From the NCBI GenBank assembly GCA_964036155.1, contig OZ038422.1:38091201-38155200 (forward strand): DNA of 64,000 nucleotides, written 5' to 3'. Below, piece by piece: positions 37,659 through 49,110 of this stretch. Source of the stretch: Diploscapter coronatus (Eukaryota; Nematoda; Chromadorea; Rhabditida; Rhabditidae). The notes under the pieces are model-generated. The model was not told where the DNA came from and did no database searches. It worked only from the letters and a program-made list of their open reading frames with translations. The number at the start of each line of letters is the position of its first letter. Position 1 is the first letter of the stretch. The position numbers and the translations under genes were made by a program.

Positions 37659-39366
37659 TTATTCGATCGGCTCCGCATCCATATCGATGACAGGAATTCC
37701 AGGCGAAGAGGACTCTTTTGGCTTTTTTTGCCTCGATTGTTTCGGAGTCGAGGGATCTTTCTTTTTGTTCAGACAATTTCTAAATTTTGGAATAATAATT
37801 TTAGAAAAATACTTAATGTATATTTCATGAAATCTATAAATTTCGTGTAATCTCGTAACTTCGCTCGTCGACTTCTGTTTGTAGATTGTTCATAAGTAAA
37901 ACGAAAAAATCAACTTAGGAATTCGCTAAATTTTCAAATTGATAACATCAAGACTTTTTTTGTTGCTATTTTTGAGAGCTCAAGCGTCTATTTGTTTTTA
38001 AAAATCGTGAAAAGTTGTTTGCCTGGTCAAGAACTGGTTCATCGGTGGAGGACTGAGTTCCCTGGCGCCCATTCGTTCGTCTTCCTGATTCACGGGCGCT
38101 GATAGCAGGGCCTTTTCCGTCTTCAGCATTTTGTCCGATGTCGCGATAAACTGAACATTTGAAATTCAGAATTTTTAAATCTTTTCTTATTTCGATCAGT
38201 AGACTCTAAATTTTCATGTTGTAAAAGTCGATTTCGATATTGACCTTCAAAAATTTCGATCTCAATTCCTCTCGCATCGAATTCAAATAGGGCTTTCGAG
38301 AAAGAAGACAAATTTCTTATTCTATTTTTAATCTCAAGATCAATATTATTATCGATCTACCGATATTTTATGTTAAAACAAATAAATCAGCTACAGTCGC
38401 AGTACATTTGCAAGCGAATATTCGACTATGTAAACAACGGTGTGCTTATCAATAGACATATGCCTTAAATAACAATCGTATGTTTCAGGTTTAGTTTAAA
38501 ATAGAGAATATTTCTATTTTTCAATTACCTTTAGAGATCGGAATAAAACAATTCACCAAATTATGTTTCAAAAGTTTCAGAAACGCTATATTTCCATTTT
38601 GTAATGTTATAAAAAAAAAATAACCATTACCAAATGCGAGAAAACCAAAACCATTACCTCAAGCTGTCCATCTTTGGCCTTGAAAATGAGATCAGTGCCT
38701 AGGCAGCGCTCCCAATTGCCCATGTACAGAGAGTTGTTCACCTGGAAGTTAAAATAAATAAAAAAAAAATCAATTTGATGAAATGTTCATAAATCCATGG
38801 AAGTTACAGGAAAAGTAAAAATTAGTGGAACTGAGAGGCCCAGCTAGAAAACGATCGTTAGCGAATTCAGCTGCATGATAAGTGGAAAATGATTGTCTTG
38901 AAAATTGAGTAAAACTGATAAAATTTAGAAAAAATGAACCTGCAGAATGGGTTTGTTGGTGGCTGCGTTCCTGACTGTGACGAGGTTGTCCTTGATCGCC
39001 TCCTGCACAGCTTGAGCGTCCAAAATGCCGTTTATCTGAATTTTTAAATTTGTAATCAGAAAATAAAAAAAGAGTACTTGTGATTTGCTAATAGCTATTT
39101 TCTCGGTAGAAATATTGTTAAGTTTCAAAATAAAGCTGAAATAAGTCGAGATCGAACTCAATATTCGCCTAATGTCTATTCAACGAAGAACTTCAAATTT
39201 TCAAAATTCGCCATTTTACTTCGACAATGCAAGTCTGTTCCTCCCATTCTTCGTCTTCATCTTCGTCATTCAGCTCATTTCTCCTCTTTTCTTGATTCGG
39301 TTCATTCCTTCCATCCTCCTCACGCATTTCTTCGTCGCTTCGATGACTCGGCCCCGGTTGAGACAT
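37659..39366 (-). CDS. GTF3C6: General transcription factor IIIC subunit 6 (GTF3C6-like)
   Basis: Small subunit of TFIIIC, which recruits RNA polymerase III to tRNA genes. Five exons: 39366-39222, about 39035-38940, 38740-38657, 38150-38018 and a last exon ending at 37659. The N-terminus is acidic (NDEDEDEEWEEQ). The family core follows as TCIVEINGILDAQ, then NKPILQVNNSLYMGNWERCL and GTDLIFKAKDG, matching the vertebrate order RPILQVDSxxFxGxYExxLGTxVIF. The C-terminal tail is Lys/Pro-rich and ends IDMDAEPIE. TTTTTTCAG lies 14 nt before the ATG, and AATAAA (39499-39504) lies about 118 bp before that acceptor. It follows COG5 on the same strand, consistent with a downstream operon gene. Confidence 0.82.
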
Positions 39367-39380
39367 TTTTCAACAAATCG

Positions 39381-39382
39381 CT
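39381..39382 (-). promoter_or_regulatory. Putative trans-splice acceptor of TFIIIC6
   Basis: TTTTTTCAG ends here, 14 nt before the ATG. No donor-bearing upstream exon of this gene was found. Confidence 0.6.
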
Positions 39383-39498
39383 GAAAAAATTGAAAATTTG
39401 TTAAAATTAAAAAAAAAAAAAAAATAATAAAGATATGAAAACTACAGAAACAAACTGTAGTTTGTAGAAGAAATCATAAATTTTAAAAAATGCAATAA

Positions 39499-39504
39499 TT
39501 TATT
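39499..39504 (-). terminator. Poly(A) signal AATAAA of COG5
   Basis: AATAAA on the minus strand, about 330 bp after the COG5 stop and 118 bp before the TFIIIC6 acceptor. Confidence 0.5.
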
Positions 39505-39831
39505 CCTTGCATAGCATCCCATCAAAATAAATTACAGGAACCCAGACATAAAAGTATCACAGTGGAATCACTTTACAAAACAATTGGAGATAAAACGCAT
39601 TCAATAGAATTATGAACAAGTTGTCATTTCAGAAATCGATAGAATAATCAATCGTCTCGTTTTCTTGAAAATTGTCATTTTTGACAAATCAGATTCATCA
39701 GATATGCTTTCATGGAAAATTGACAAAATTCTGAGAGAATGCTATTTTCTAGAAATATTCAAGTATTTCGAGTTGCGTAAAAGTATCAGCTACATTTTCA
39801 AAATAACTGAGAAATATTTTTGAAAAAAGAC

Positions 39832-42800
39832 CTATTCCTGTCCCATGGCAGTTTTGATGATGTCTGTGATGAGCGGGTAGTGGGGGACGAATTCAGACTC
39901 GCCACGAGAAATGACAGAGGAAGTGTACGAAGTGAGCAGACCGTTCAGAAAGGCAAGGATCTCCATCTCGGAATGAGAAGAACACCATTCCGTGTACTCT
40001 TTCACCTGCAAATGCATATTATTAATTCGAAAATAGGTGTAAAAAATGAATAATATTCAGCTTATCAAGTAAAGTTGTTTACGGAAAGAATGATATGTCC
40101 TTCTAATAAAATAACCGAACCCAAACTGGTAAGTTTAAAAGGCTTGAAAATGACAATACTTTCAAATATGTTCGAAGATGAATTTTACAGAAATTAAAAA
40201 AATAAATAAATAATAATAATAAAATAATAAAACGCACTGTCCACTCGACACTCGTGTGAGGCGACACCAAAGTCTGAGGGCTGTTGGAAATGAGCAACTG
40301 GATGGGCAGCCAGGTAGGCGGAAGAGGGGAAGAATGATGATTTTGCAGATTTTGAGACTGGAAAATAAAAAAATTAAAAAAAAAAAAATCGTGAAAGCGA
40401 ATAAAATAAGGAAAAATCCATTTCAAATAACCACCTTCAGAGAACTTTCAAATTAAATTAAACTCTTCATAAAGCTAAATGATTCCATTCTCAGATTCCG
40501 TTATGTAAAAGTTTAAAGGCAGTTTAGATTCGAAATATCGCTGATAAGCGAAAAGAAACCTGATAGCCTGATTGAACTTTTCTCGAATATTTCAAAACCC
40601 CTACCTTCGCCCTGAGTTCGCATTCATGCAGCCAATTCTCGGTGAATAACTCGCAAATGGCGCTGCCGTCGCCGTATTTGCCACTCTCTGCGATGCTCAG
40701 CACTGCATTCAACAGTCTGGAAATTTTCAGTTATGTTTCAAAAAATTCATAATTCCCCTCATAAGGACATAAGGATAATGTTTGACTTTTCCATAGTGTA
40801 ATGTTGTAATAAAAATCAAAAATACAAATATTTCAGGGAAAAAAATCCATTGAAAAGATAAGTTTCAATTGCTTTTTTAAACTTAAAAACTTCTTACTTG
40901 ATCAAATCGTTATGGAACTGCCTCCTGACGTTGTCGTTGTACGGCCTGTAGATGGACGCGCTGAGCAGGAAGAGGTCGATGACCAAATCGACGAATTCGG
41001 GTAGGCGGGCTGAGCTCGAAATCACTGAGGAAATGTGCGAGAAGTGCACCGCAACACACGAGAGGTACGCGATCAATTCCTGAAAACTGAAGGATAAATA
41101 AGCTTCGAAACTATCTTATAAATTTTGAAAGAATGAAAAGAAATGTCCATAGAAGGTAGATTAAATTGTATAAAATCGAAGTAGTTTCTACTATCTTTCT
41201 ATTACAGAGAACGAATTGTTTTTAGCAGTTTCAAAGAACATTTATCATGCATTAGAAGAAAATGAGCCTAATTAATACAGGAAAGTAATGTCACTTTGCA
41301 GAATTTTTAAAATAAGTTTCAAAGAAGTCATAAAATTTCCATGTTTATATGAGGGTAATGCATTGATGGAAATTTTTGTAATTAATAAATTTCCAAAAAA
41401 ATATGCCTGCATATAGGGAGACGGATCTCTTTCTCCTATCTTCTCGTTGTGCATGGAGGACAGAATCGTTGAGACACTCTTCTGAAATCACAAATTTAAA
41501 AAAATAATAATAATAATAAAATTGGGAATTTATATCGGTATCATAAAATTATAAAATGAAGAAATAGTAAGGAAAAATTTACTCTCCTGACATTATGCTT
41601 TTTTCGTTTAGAGATAAATTCGAATTGCCTGGCAGATATTTAGTCGATTTTTTCACCTGAATGACTTCGATGACTTTTCTGAGCGATCTGTCGAGCATTT
41701 GAGCGAGAGTCGCGCAGTGGTGGGACCATTTGGAGCAGAGTGCCTGGGAGGCCTGCATCAGGGAGTAGGTCAGCAGTTGAGAAGATAGGATGCGGTCTCC
41801 TGGAATTTCGAAATTTAGGTTTTTTTACGAATAATTTCCACACGCAACATATCCATGTCAAATATCACAAAATGAATAAAGAATGAAACATATCAAATTA
41901 AACCTAGACAATGTTTCAATTCCACTTTATTTATATGATTTTACACTAGTGGGCTTATTTCTCATCAAAATAATTGATATTTTGAACAAAAATGAAAGGA
42001 AAATGTTTACCGATCAAGAATTCCTCTGTATCGAATTGCATCTGAGCTTCGAATTTCTTGGAGACCAGATCGAGGCATTTCCTCACGTTCGCGCTCATCT
42101 CGTTCGTCAATTCCACGTCCCACTCCACCTTCTTCAGTTCTTCCTCCATCGCTGCGCTTAGCTGAAAATTCTCCTATAAAATATATTTCAAGAAAATATA
42201 TTTACATGTTATTAAAAATTTGAGCTTTTGATGGCCAAACTTCCAGTCGAATGCACTTCAAATGAGTATTATAATTTCGTAGACAGCAATTTGAAATACG
42301 TTTCAACGAAATGAAAAATGTCATAACAAAATCCTTCTACAATGGGCGTACGCCATTGGCAATAAAAAAATAAAGTCTACCAAAATGAAGAAACGAATAG
42401 TTCGATGTTTTTGAAAATCAATTTCACCGAGACGATTCAATGTATTAGCGCCAAAAAACTAGAATAGAATATTCAATTAAATGTATAGAGTGGATATAGT
42501 TTTGATTTGAAGTGATTATTGTTATTAAATGATGGTTTAAAAAATTCGAAGTTTTCAAAATTTAAAAGGTTGAGGAATAGAAGGGCATGCCCTTCAATTA
42601 GAGGGAATACGGTAATTCGTAGATGCTACGATTTTAAATAAATTGAAAAAATACCCACCACATCAGCGAAGATGGTGACACTTGTCTCAGGGAATTGTTG
42701 CTGATTAACGATTGCAGTGAGTCGATTGAAGGCCGCATTCAACAAAGCAGCGCGGACGGGGCGAAGGGCCTCAGACAGGGCCGACAAACTGCCGTCTGAA

Positions 42801-45174
42801 CGGGAGGACACCAAACGGCAGATATGTTGGACCAGGCTGAAAGAAGCTTATTTCAAGGAATAAAATAAATTAGATAAGTTTTAGAAATAGCATTAGGAAT
42901 TAGGAAATAGATAATCAAGTTCAGTTTTCATTTTAAAATATTATCACTTTTAACCTTTTCTATAAGATCGAATTTCATGAGTAGATTAGATATGTTCCAG
43001 ATAACTCGTCTAAAGGATAGATTGAATCTATACTAATTTCTTACTCGTTATTTGTTTTCATTTTAAAATAGCTTGAAAAATCAAACTCCTTACCGAGAAG
43101 CATATGGGGCATCGTGAGGGACTCTGGCACGCAGCACTCTGGCGAGTTTGTCCACGAACTTAGCCAAATATTCGCTTCCTGGAATTCTTTATCCATTAAA
43201 AATGCTAAAGATTGGGTTTTTGAAGGAAGATAGAAGAATAAGCATAAAAGACAAATATTCCGCTTATTTAGTCGCTTTCTGTTAACAAATCGTCCTAAAA
43301 TCGCAAACTCTTTACCCAGCAAAGTGAACTGCTCGATGGCCGAGTGGATGTAGTTGGCGACCTGCGCGACTGCCCGCGAGTTCGAGTCAGCAGCCTCCTT
43401 CGAGTTTGCCAGCTCCGTCAATTTCTTGTCCACTTCCGCAGCGCTCGACGACAGTTGCACTTCGAGTTCGGCTAAAAATTTTTAATTCGATTTTCTTCAA
43501 GCAGGAAACGTTTCAAAAATGGACTACTTTCAAAGAGGATTAGAAGTGATGACACATGAGTTGAAAGGCGATAAAATAATCTCCAATTCCTGGCTATGTT
43601 CTTTTAACCCAGTAAAACTTTCGGATATCTAAAAAAAATCTACCTTCCAAAAGTCCCAAATTAGCCAGCGCCTTCATGGACGAGGAAACGAGCGACGAAT
43701 TGAGGGAAATCAATGCTCTGCGCAGATCCGCCGCGGCTGCTTGGCGTACCTTGAAAGATTCGATAAAATTGTCTTTTGACGAAAATTGTCGACCTCGTTT
43801 TCCGCGGCCTTCAGTTTCGTCGTCACCGTGTCTTTGATCCACGAGACCTTGAGTAATTCTGAAATTAACATCAGCTTTCTCTTCCGTTTCAGAACTTGTA
43901 TGAAATTTCAAACATAGGAATTGAACAGTCTATGAAATAGAAACAATGGGTGTCTTTTCTAATGTATATAAAGTTGAAAAACGAATAACTAAAAATACCC
44001 GGATTATCATCGACGATTCCCCTCATTTCGCAGACCATTTCGGATCTTTTCACTAATTCATTTCTCTTCTCGAAAAGAGACATCAATTCCAAGCATCTGA
44101 AAAAAGGATTAGTTTTTCATGGGAAAAACGAGTATTTTATCAGTTTTAGAAAAAAATCATTGAAAAAATTTGGAAAATCTAAAAACAAAAAATACCGATT
44201 AGCATCGGTGAGCAGATGCCTGAGTGCAACGAGCGTTTCGACATGCTTTGACTGGGACTTGTACACGTCCAGCAGACGTTGCATCGTCTTTCCAAATCTG
44301 AAAAAAAACTATCTAACTTTTTCAAAAATATCATAAAATCTAATTTTTATAAGCCAGTTCAAATTAGATTTGTTAAAACAGAAGGTTATAATAGAATCAA
44401 ATCGACAAGAAAAATCATGAATAAGTGATTTTTCTGAAACATAATGAGATGCGTTTAAAATTGATCAATTCGAAACCTTTATTAGTTGGTTTCATTTTTT
44501 CAAACTAAAAATTCTGTTAGAGCTGACTTTTGCAGAAATCGACAACTTATTTGAACAAATTTCTGAAATATATTATTTTGCTAATTCGCTCACCCATCAC
44601 AAGTGTCGTAGAGCGAGTTCATCTCCGTGTGGACTCGTTTCTGCGCCATGTGCAGCGACTCGAGTGCGGAGGTCTGCTCCAACAGACGAGGCAGATTCTC
44701 TTCCACTCCTAAAAAGTTCAATTTGATGAGTTTCAAAGAATTCTGAAATCAAGGAAGATAATGAACAAATGATTCTAATCTCAATTGCTATTCACTAGTC
44801 CATTCAGTATTCAGCTAAATTTCAAAAGTATGCTTCAAAAGAATAAGAAAACTTCAAGATGTTGTGCAATTTGATTGGTGTATTATTTACGTGAGATAAT
44901 AATTTAAAGAAACAATGTAATTTCAAAAGATATGATCACCTTTCCTGAGCTGTCTGTTGAGTGTCTCATTGATCTGATTGACTCGGGACAGGAGGCCTTC
45001 CGCATCGCCCTGTTCACCGCTGGCGATTCTGAATTTGCCTTTCAAATTAACAATCTTTCGGAAATATTTTGTATTGTGTTTAATTTCTCAAAATTATGTT
45101 TACCTATGCAGGTACGCTTCAGCATTCGTCTTTCCCCAAATATAATCCTCCAATTCGTCTTCGGCCGTCTTCAT
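39832..45174 (-). CDS. cogc-5: Conserved oligomeric Golgi complex subunit 5
   Basis: Lobe B subunit of the COG tether, which sorts retrograde vesicles at the Golgi and is needed for glycosylation. About 17 exons. The N-terminus MKTAEDELEDYIWGKTNAEA and the coiled-coil stretch INETLNRQLRKGVEENLPRL match the COG5 pattern (Gln-rich helix, then LLxQTSALESL). Middle exons are helical, for example VSWIKDTVTTKLKAAENEV and LRRALISLNSSLVSSSMKAL. The C-terminus gives the clearest match: EYTEWCSSH, then ISRGESEFVPHYPLITDIIK and TAMGQE, like the human end with SREGKEFAPVYPIM. The stop is TAG at 39832. TTGTTCAG lies 2 nt before the ATG. It lies about 300 bp after mitochondrial EF-Tu on the same strand. 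Identity is good; some internal exon ends are approximate. Confidence 0.85.
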
Positions 45175-45176
45175 TT

Positions 45177-45178
45177 CT
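45177..45178 (-). promoter_or_regulatory. Putative trans-splice acceptor of COG5
   Basis: CTTGTTCAG ends 2 nt before the COG5 ATG and 104 bp after an AATAAA, the spacing typical of downstream genes in nematode operons. Confidence 0.65.
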
Positions 45179-45280
45179 GAACAAGAGAAATTACAAATAA
45201 AAACAAGTAGAGAGGAAAAATATAGTATTGGTTTTCGAACCAATATCAATGAAAAATATAACGGAAAAATCGATAAAATA

Positions 45281-45286
45281 TTTATT
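45281..45286 (-). terminator. Poly(A) signal AATAAA of mitochondrial EF-Tu
   Basis: AATAAA on the minus strand, about 190 bp after the EF-Tu stop and 104 bp before the COG5 acceptor. Confidence 0.55.
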
Positions 45287-45472
45287 CGACGTAACAATCA
45301 TCATTCAAAACAAAGGAAAAAACAATTCTACTAATTCTTCCTAAAGTAATAAAAATCTACTGAAACTAATCAAAAATGAGTGAATTTGGTGAAAAATGTG
45401 TAATAATCCAAGGATAAAAGGACAGAAATGGTTGAATTCTACAAATCTATCACCAAAATCTGTGATAAAATC

Positions 45473-48400
45473 TTACTTTTCGTCCTCCGTATTTTCGGTC
45501 AGCGTCATTGCGGCCTTCTTCAAATTGTAATCCCTTCCGACATCGATTGACGGCAAAAGTTCCGATATTATTCCTAAAATCAACGAACAACTTTTATAAA
45601 TCCTTCTAAAACTATACATCTTCAGATCTTTAACTTTCTTCCAAATCCTTGAATTGTTACCGCGAAATCATTAGATATTTCAGTCAAAATTGAAACATAT
45701 TTGATCGATTCTCCAAACTCCCACCTCTAGCGACAGTGTTCTTGCCTTCCGCCCTGAGGGTGAACGTCATTCCTTTCTTCATGGGCATTTCCTTCATGAG
45801 GAGCACTGTGGCCGTGGTGAACTCGCCAGGCATCAGCATTTCCTGGTTCAACTCGAATCGACCGACCTAAAATAAACACATGAACACTTACTATATTTCA
45901 AGCATAAGATAAAATATCCACAAAAATGAGTTCAACGTCCCGCACCTTTCAACATGCTGAACGTCGCTCAGATTTAGTTCAAACTTGTTGAAAATTTAAG
46001 ATTTGGTAAAATAATAAGCTTGAAATTTCGAACAGTAATATCTTAAAATCTAATAACATTCACAGAATGAAATTTCTACCCATTTAGAAATTTGAGGGAA
46101 AAAGAAAAAAAAATAATGAAAAATGCCGACCTGATCCCAAGTGGAGAGGAACATTTTGTCGGTGAATCCCGTTTTGATTCCAGTCCTTCGGCCATTCTCC
46201 TCTTCACTCAGCAGATAAATTTCTGCTTTCAAATGGTTGGTCATTGTGATCGCCCCGATCGAACTAAGCCACATTCCTGGAGTTTAAAGAATAAGTTTCA
46301 GGAATGCATGAAAAGATCCAATTGAACTCAAATTTGATCGTGACATAATACTGTTCAAAAATTCAAGCGAAAGTAAATTTTTTTTAATATTCGAAAAAAA
46401 ATTCAACTAGAAAAGATACCTCTTTTGACGTGATCTGGCTTGACGCCTCGACAAAGTATCCCGCAGTGATCGCCGGCTCGAACCTAGAATCCATAAATAA
46501 GAAAAACGATAAAATCTACGTTTCAAAGACTCGACAATTAAAATAGTAAGAGTCTCGTATCGCTTGTTGATTGCGCGATCAGTAATTTATGAAAAAAATA
46601 GTTTTTAAATGGAAGTGAATCAAAAGTTACAGATTCGATTTTTTTTTCTGAATTCGATTTAAATCACGTTTTTTCTAAAATTTAACAAGTCTACCTCCTT
46701 GACACTCTTGTTGAAGACTTGCATATCTGAGGCCGTGCTCTGGATCGTTTTTCCGTCGCCTTTGATCTCCACTTTGTCGCCCTTCTTCAGAATTCCACTC
46801 TCCAACGTGCCCACTACTACTGTTCCTGAAAAATATGTTTCAAGGAATCCATAAATTATGATCACAGAAATAGCCGCTAATTTATGTGCAGCTACCTCAA
46901 AAAACATACACCTCAAATTTCTCGATGTGTTCACACGAATTCGAAGAACGACGACTTTTCATCAAAAAATGATGATTGAACGTTATTGTTGCGCCATATG
47001 GAATCTTATCATTCTTTTAAAATAATAACGAAAAAACGAGGACTATTAGATGTGGAATGTAAAATTCCTATTCACACAAAGCGTATCCGGAATTCGTCAT
47101 CCAAATTTCAAGTCCTTGAAAATGTGGGAAAAGAAAACAACCTCGTCCAGTGATGGGTGTTCGGGAGGCAATTGGCATGATGACAGCTTCATTCTCCTCG
47201 CGTTTCGGCTCAGGAATTGCGTCCAACGCGGTCATCAGCTCGTCCACGCACTTCGACTCCTGGCCTTCTAGAGCGTGCAGCGCCGAGCCACGAATCACCG
47301 GGGCATTTTCGCCTGGAAAATCGAAATTCTGAAGTTCAAGAAATGCTCATTTTTCGTCATTTCTAGTTCAGCAAAAGAAAATATGGTTCAAGTTTCGTGT
47401 TTGTTGAAAGCGATGTTGAAAAATGAACTTTATAAGTTTCAAGCTTTCTAGACGCAGGAGAAAATGAAATTTTCAACAGTGCTATGTTCGATAGAGTTGG
47501 TCATTTTTGCCACAACAAACCATCGAATCCATGAATGGTGAGCAGTTCTCGGGCTTCCAACTCGACCAAATCGAGCACGTCGTCGTCGACCAGGTCGGCC
47601 TTGTTGACGAACACGATTATATGCTCTACGCCAACTTGACGGGCGAGGATCAAGTGCTCCTGAAAAATCTCACATCTTCGAAAAGGATGAATTTTTTAGA
47701 TAAGTTTCAGGTATTGCCGAAATAAAATGAACAAATTCAGCCCTGATAATCCTAGTGCATGCTGACAAATAACGATAGTTCCTACCCTTGTCTGAGCCAT
47801 GACTCCGTCAGTAGCAGCGATGACGAGAACTGCCGCGTCCATTTGAGATGTGCCACAAATCATGTTCTGGAAAGTGCTCATAGTTTTGAGAAAAATCATG
47901 GGTTTACTGAAAGTCGTAAAAAGGAAAACGGAATGAAGTTGAACTAAAAATTCAACTTAAACATTTTGTTTGGTTGCGATAAAGCAGAACATTTTTTTCA
48001 GAATAAAGATGTGCCTTGATAAAATCGGCATGTCCGGGACAGTCAGTGTGGGAGTACCGTCGCTTCTTCGACTCGTACCCGATGTGGGCGATATTGATCG
48101 TGATGCCCCTCTGCTTCTCCTCTTTGCCCTTGTCGATCTCGTCGAATTTGACATGTTTCGTCAGGCCTGCAAAACAATGTTCGTTTGAAATTCTTTAATA
48201 TTCTATTGATTTGGAGTAAAATAAAATTAAAAAAAAAAAAAAAACTGAATGATTAAGAAAGCCAACCTTTCTTGGCGAGGACCTTAGTGATGGCGGAGGT
48301 GAGGGTGGTTTTGCCGTGGTCGATGTGGCCAATCGTGCCCACGTTCAGGTTCGGCTTTACTGTCGATGAGCCAGACGTGCTGCTGGCTGTCGCGAACAGA

Positions 48401-48614
48401 CGCAAGGACTGCGCGAGGGCCAAGCGTTGCACCTCAAATTTTCAAACCTTATTTTTTTCAAGAAGCAGATTTTAAAAGAAAGATTTATAAGTTAAATTTG
48501 TATTTTTAAAAATTTTTCAAATTCGGAATTCTTCAAGAGAAAACAAAAACCTACTTGATAAAAGTACCGATTATCGTACCGGCACAGAGAGAAGCACCGT
48601 GGAACGATGTTCAT
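45473..48614 (-). CDS. TUFM: Mitochondrial elongation factor Tu with C-terminal extension
   Basis: GTPase that brings aminoacyl-tRNA to the mitochondrial ribosome. Eleven exons. The first exon ([18 protein letters not shown]) and the start of the second ([15 protein letters not shown]) form a basic, hydroxyl-rich presequence. The GTP-binding motifs follow: [37 protein letters not shown] and GSALHALEG. Domain II has [16 protein letters not shown] and [20 protein letters not shown]; domain III has [11 protein letters not shown] and [18 protein letters not shown]. About 25 residues ([18 protein letters not shown] and an acidic end) continue past the usual bacterial stop. Nematode mitochondrial EF-Tus are known for such extensions, which bind truncated tRNAs. 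TTAATTTCAG abuts the ATG. First gene of the proposed three-gene cluster. Confidence 0.93.
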
Positions 48615-49110
48615 CTGAAATTAATTGAGATAATCATCGTAATTAACACGATAATTACTGAAAATTTTGAAAAATCGAGAAAAGTTGCAGCAATTCTGCA
48701 GGGTGAGTTAATTCAAACGTGGCGGGCCACTTCCATTTGCACCAAAATTTCGCCAATTTTCACCCCCGATTCATTTCAGATTTTCCTGCAAAGAATGAAA
48801 TTTTTCAAGTGTTCAAAGGTATTTCACCAAGGAAAATGGTAATTTTCGAGGTTTCAATAAAAAAAAACAAAATTTATATGAAAGCCTTGAATCGCTTTGA
48901 AAAACAAGTGATCGAGATTTTTACATGAGATTTTCGGAAAAAATACCCGTGAAAGAACAAATCGCAGAAAAATGAATGGAATACAGTGAAAATTTTCAAG
49001 AAAATTAGTAAAAATAAAAACAAATGTATTTTGAGACGTTTTTATTAGTTCGCTTTGGAGATAATATCTGTATTAATGCAGGCGTAAGGCAGAGCGTCCA
49101 TCCAACAGCC
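48615..49110. other. Gap between Fer-type kinase and mitochondrial EF-Tu
   Basis: No exon seen. AATAAA on the minus strand at 49041-49046 lies 65 bp after the kinase stop. About 425 bp then separate it from the EF-Tu acceptor, longer than in the two downstream gaps, so an operon promoter probably lies here. Confidence 0.45.

Larger units (their letters stand above)
39367..39831. other. Intercistronic region COG5-TFIIIC6
   Basis: 465 bp, AT-rich, with a poly-A run near 39405-39423 and one AATAAA on the minus strand (39499-39504). No exon seen. Layout fits a nematode intercistronic region: stop, polyadenylation signal, about 118 bp, then acceptor and ATG. Confidence 0.55.
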
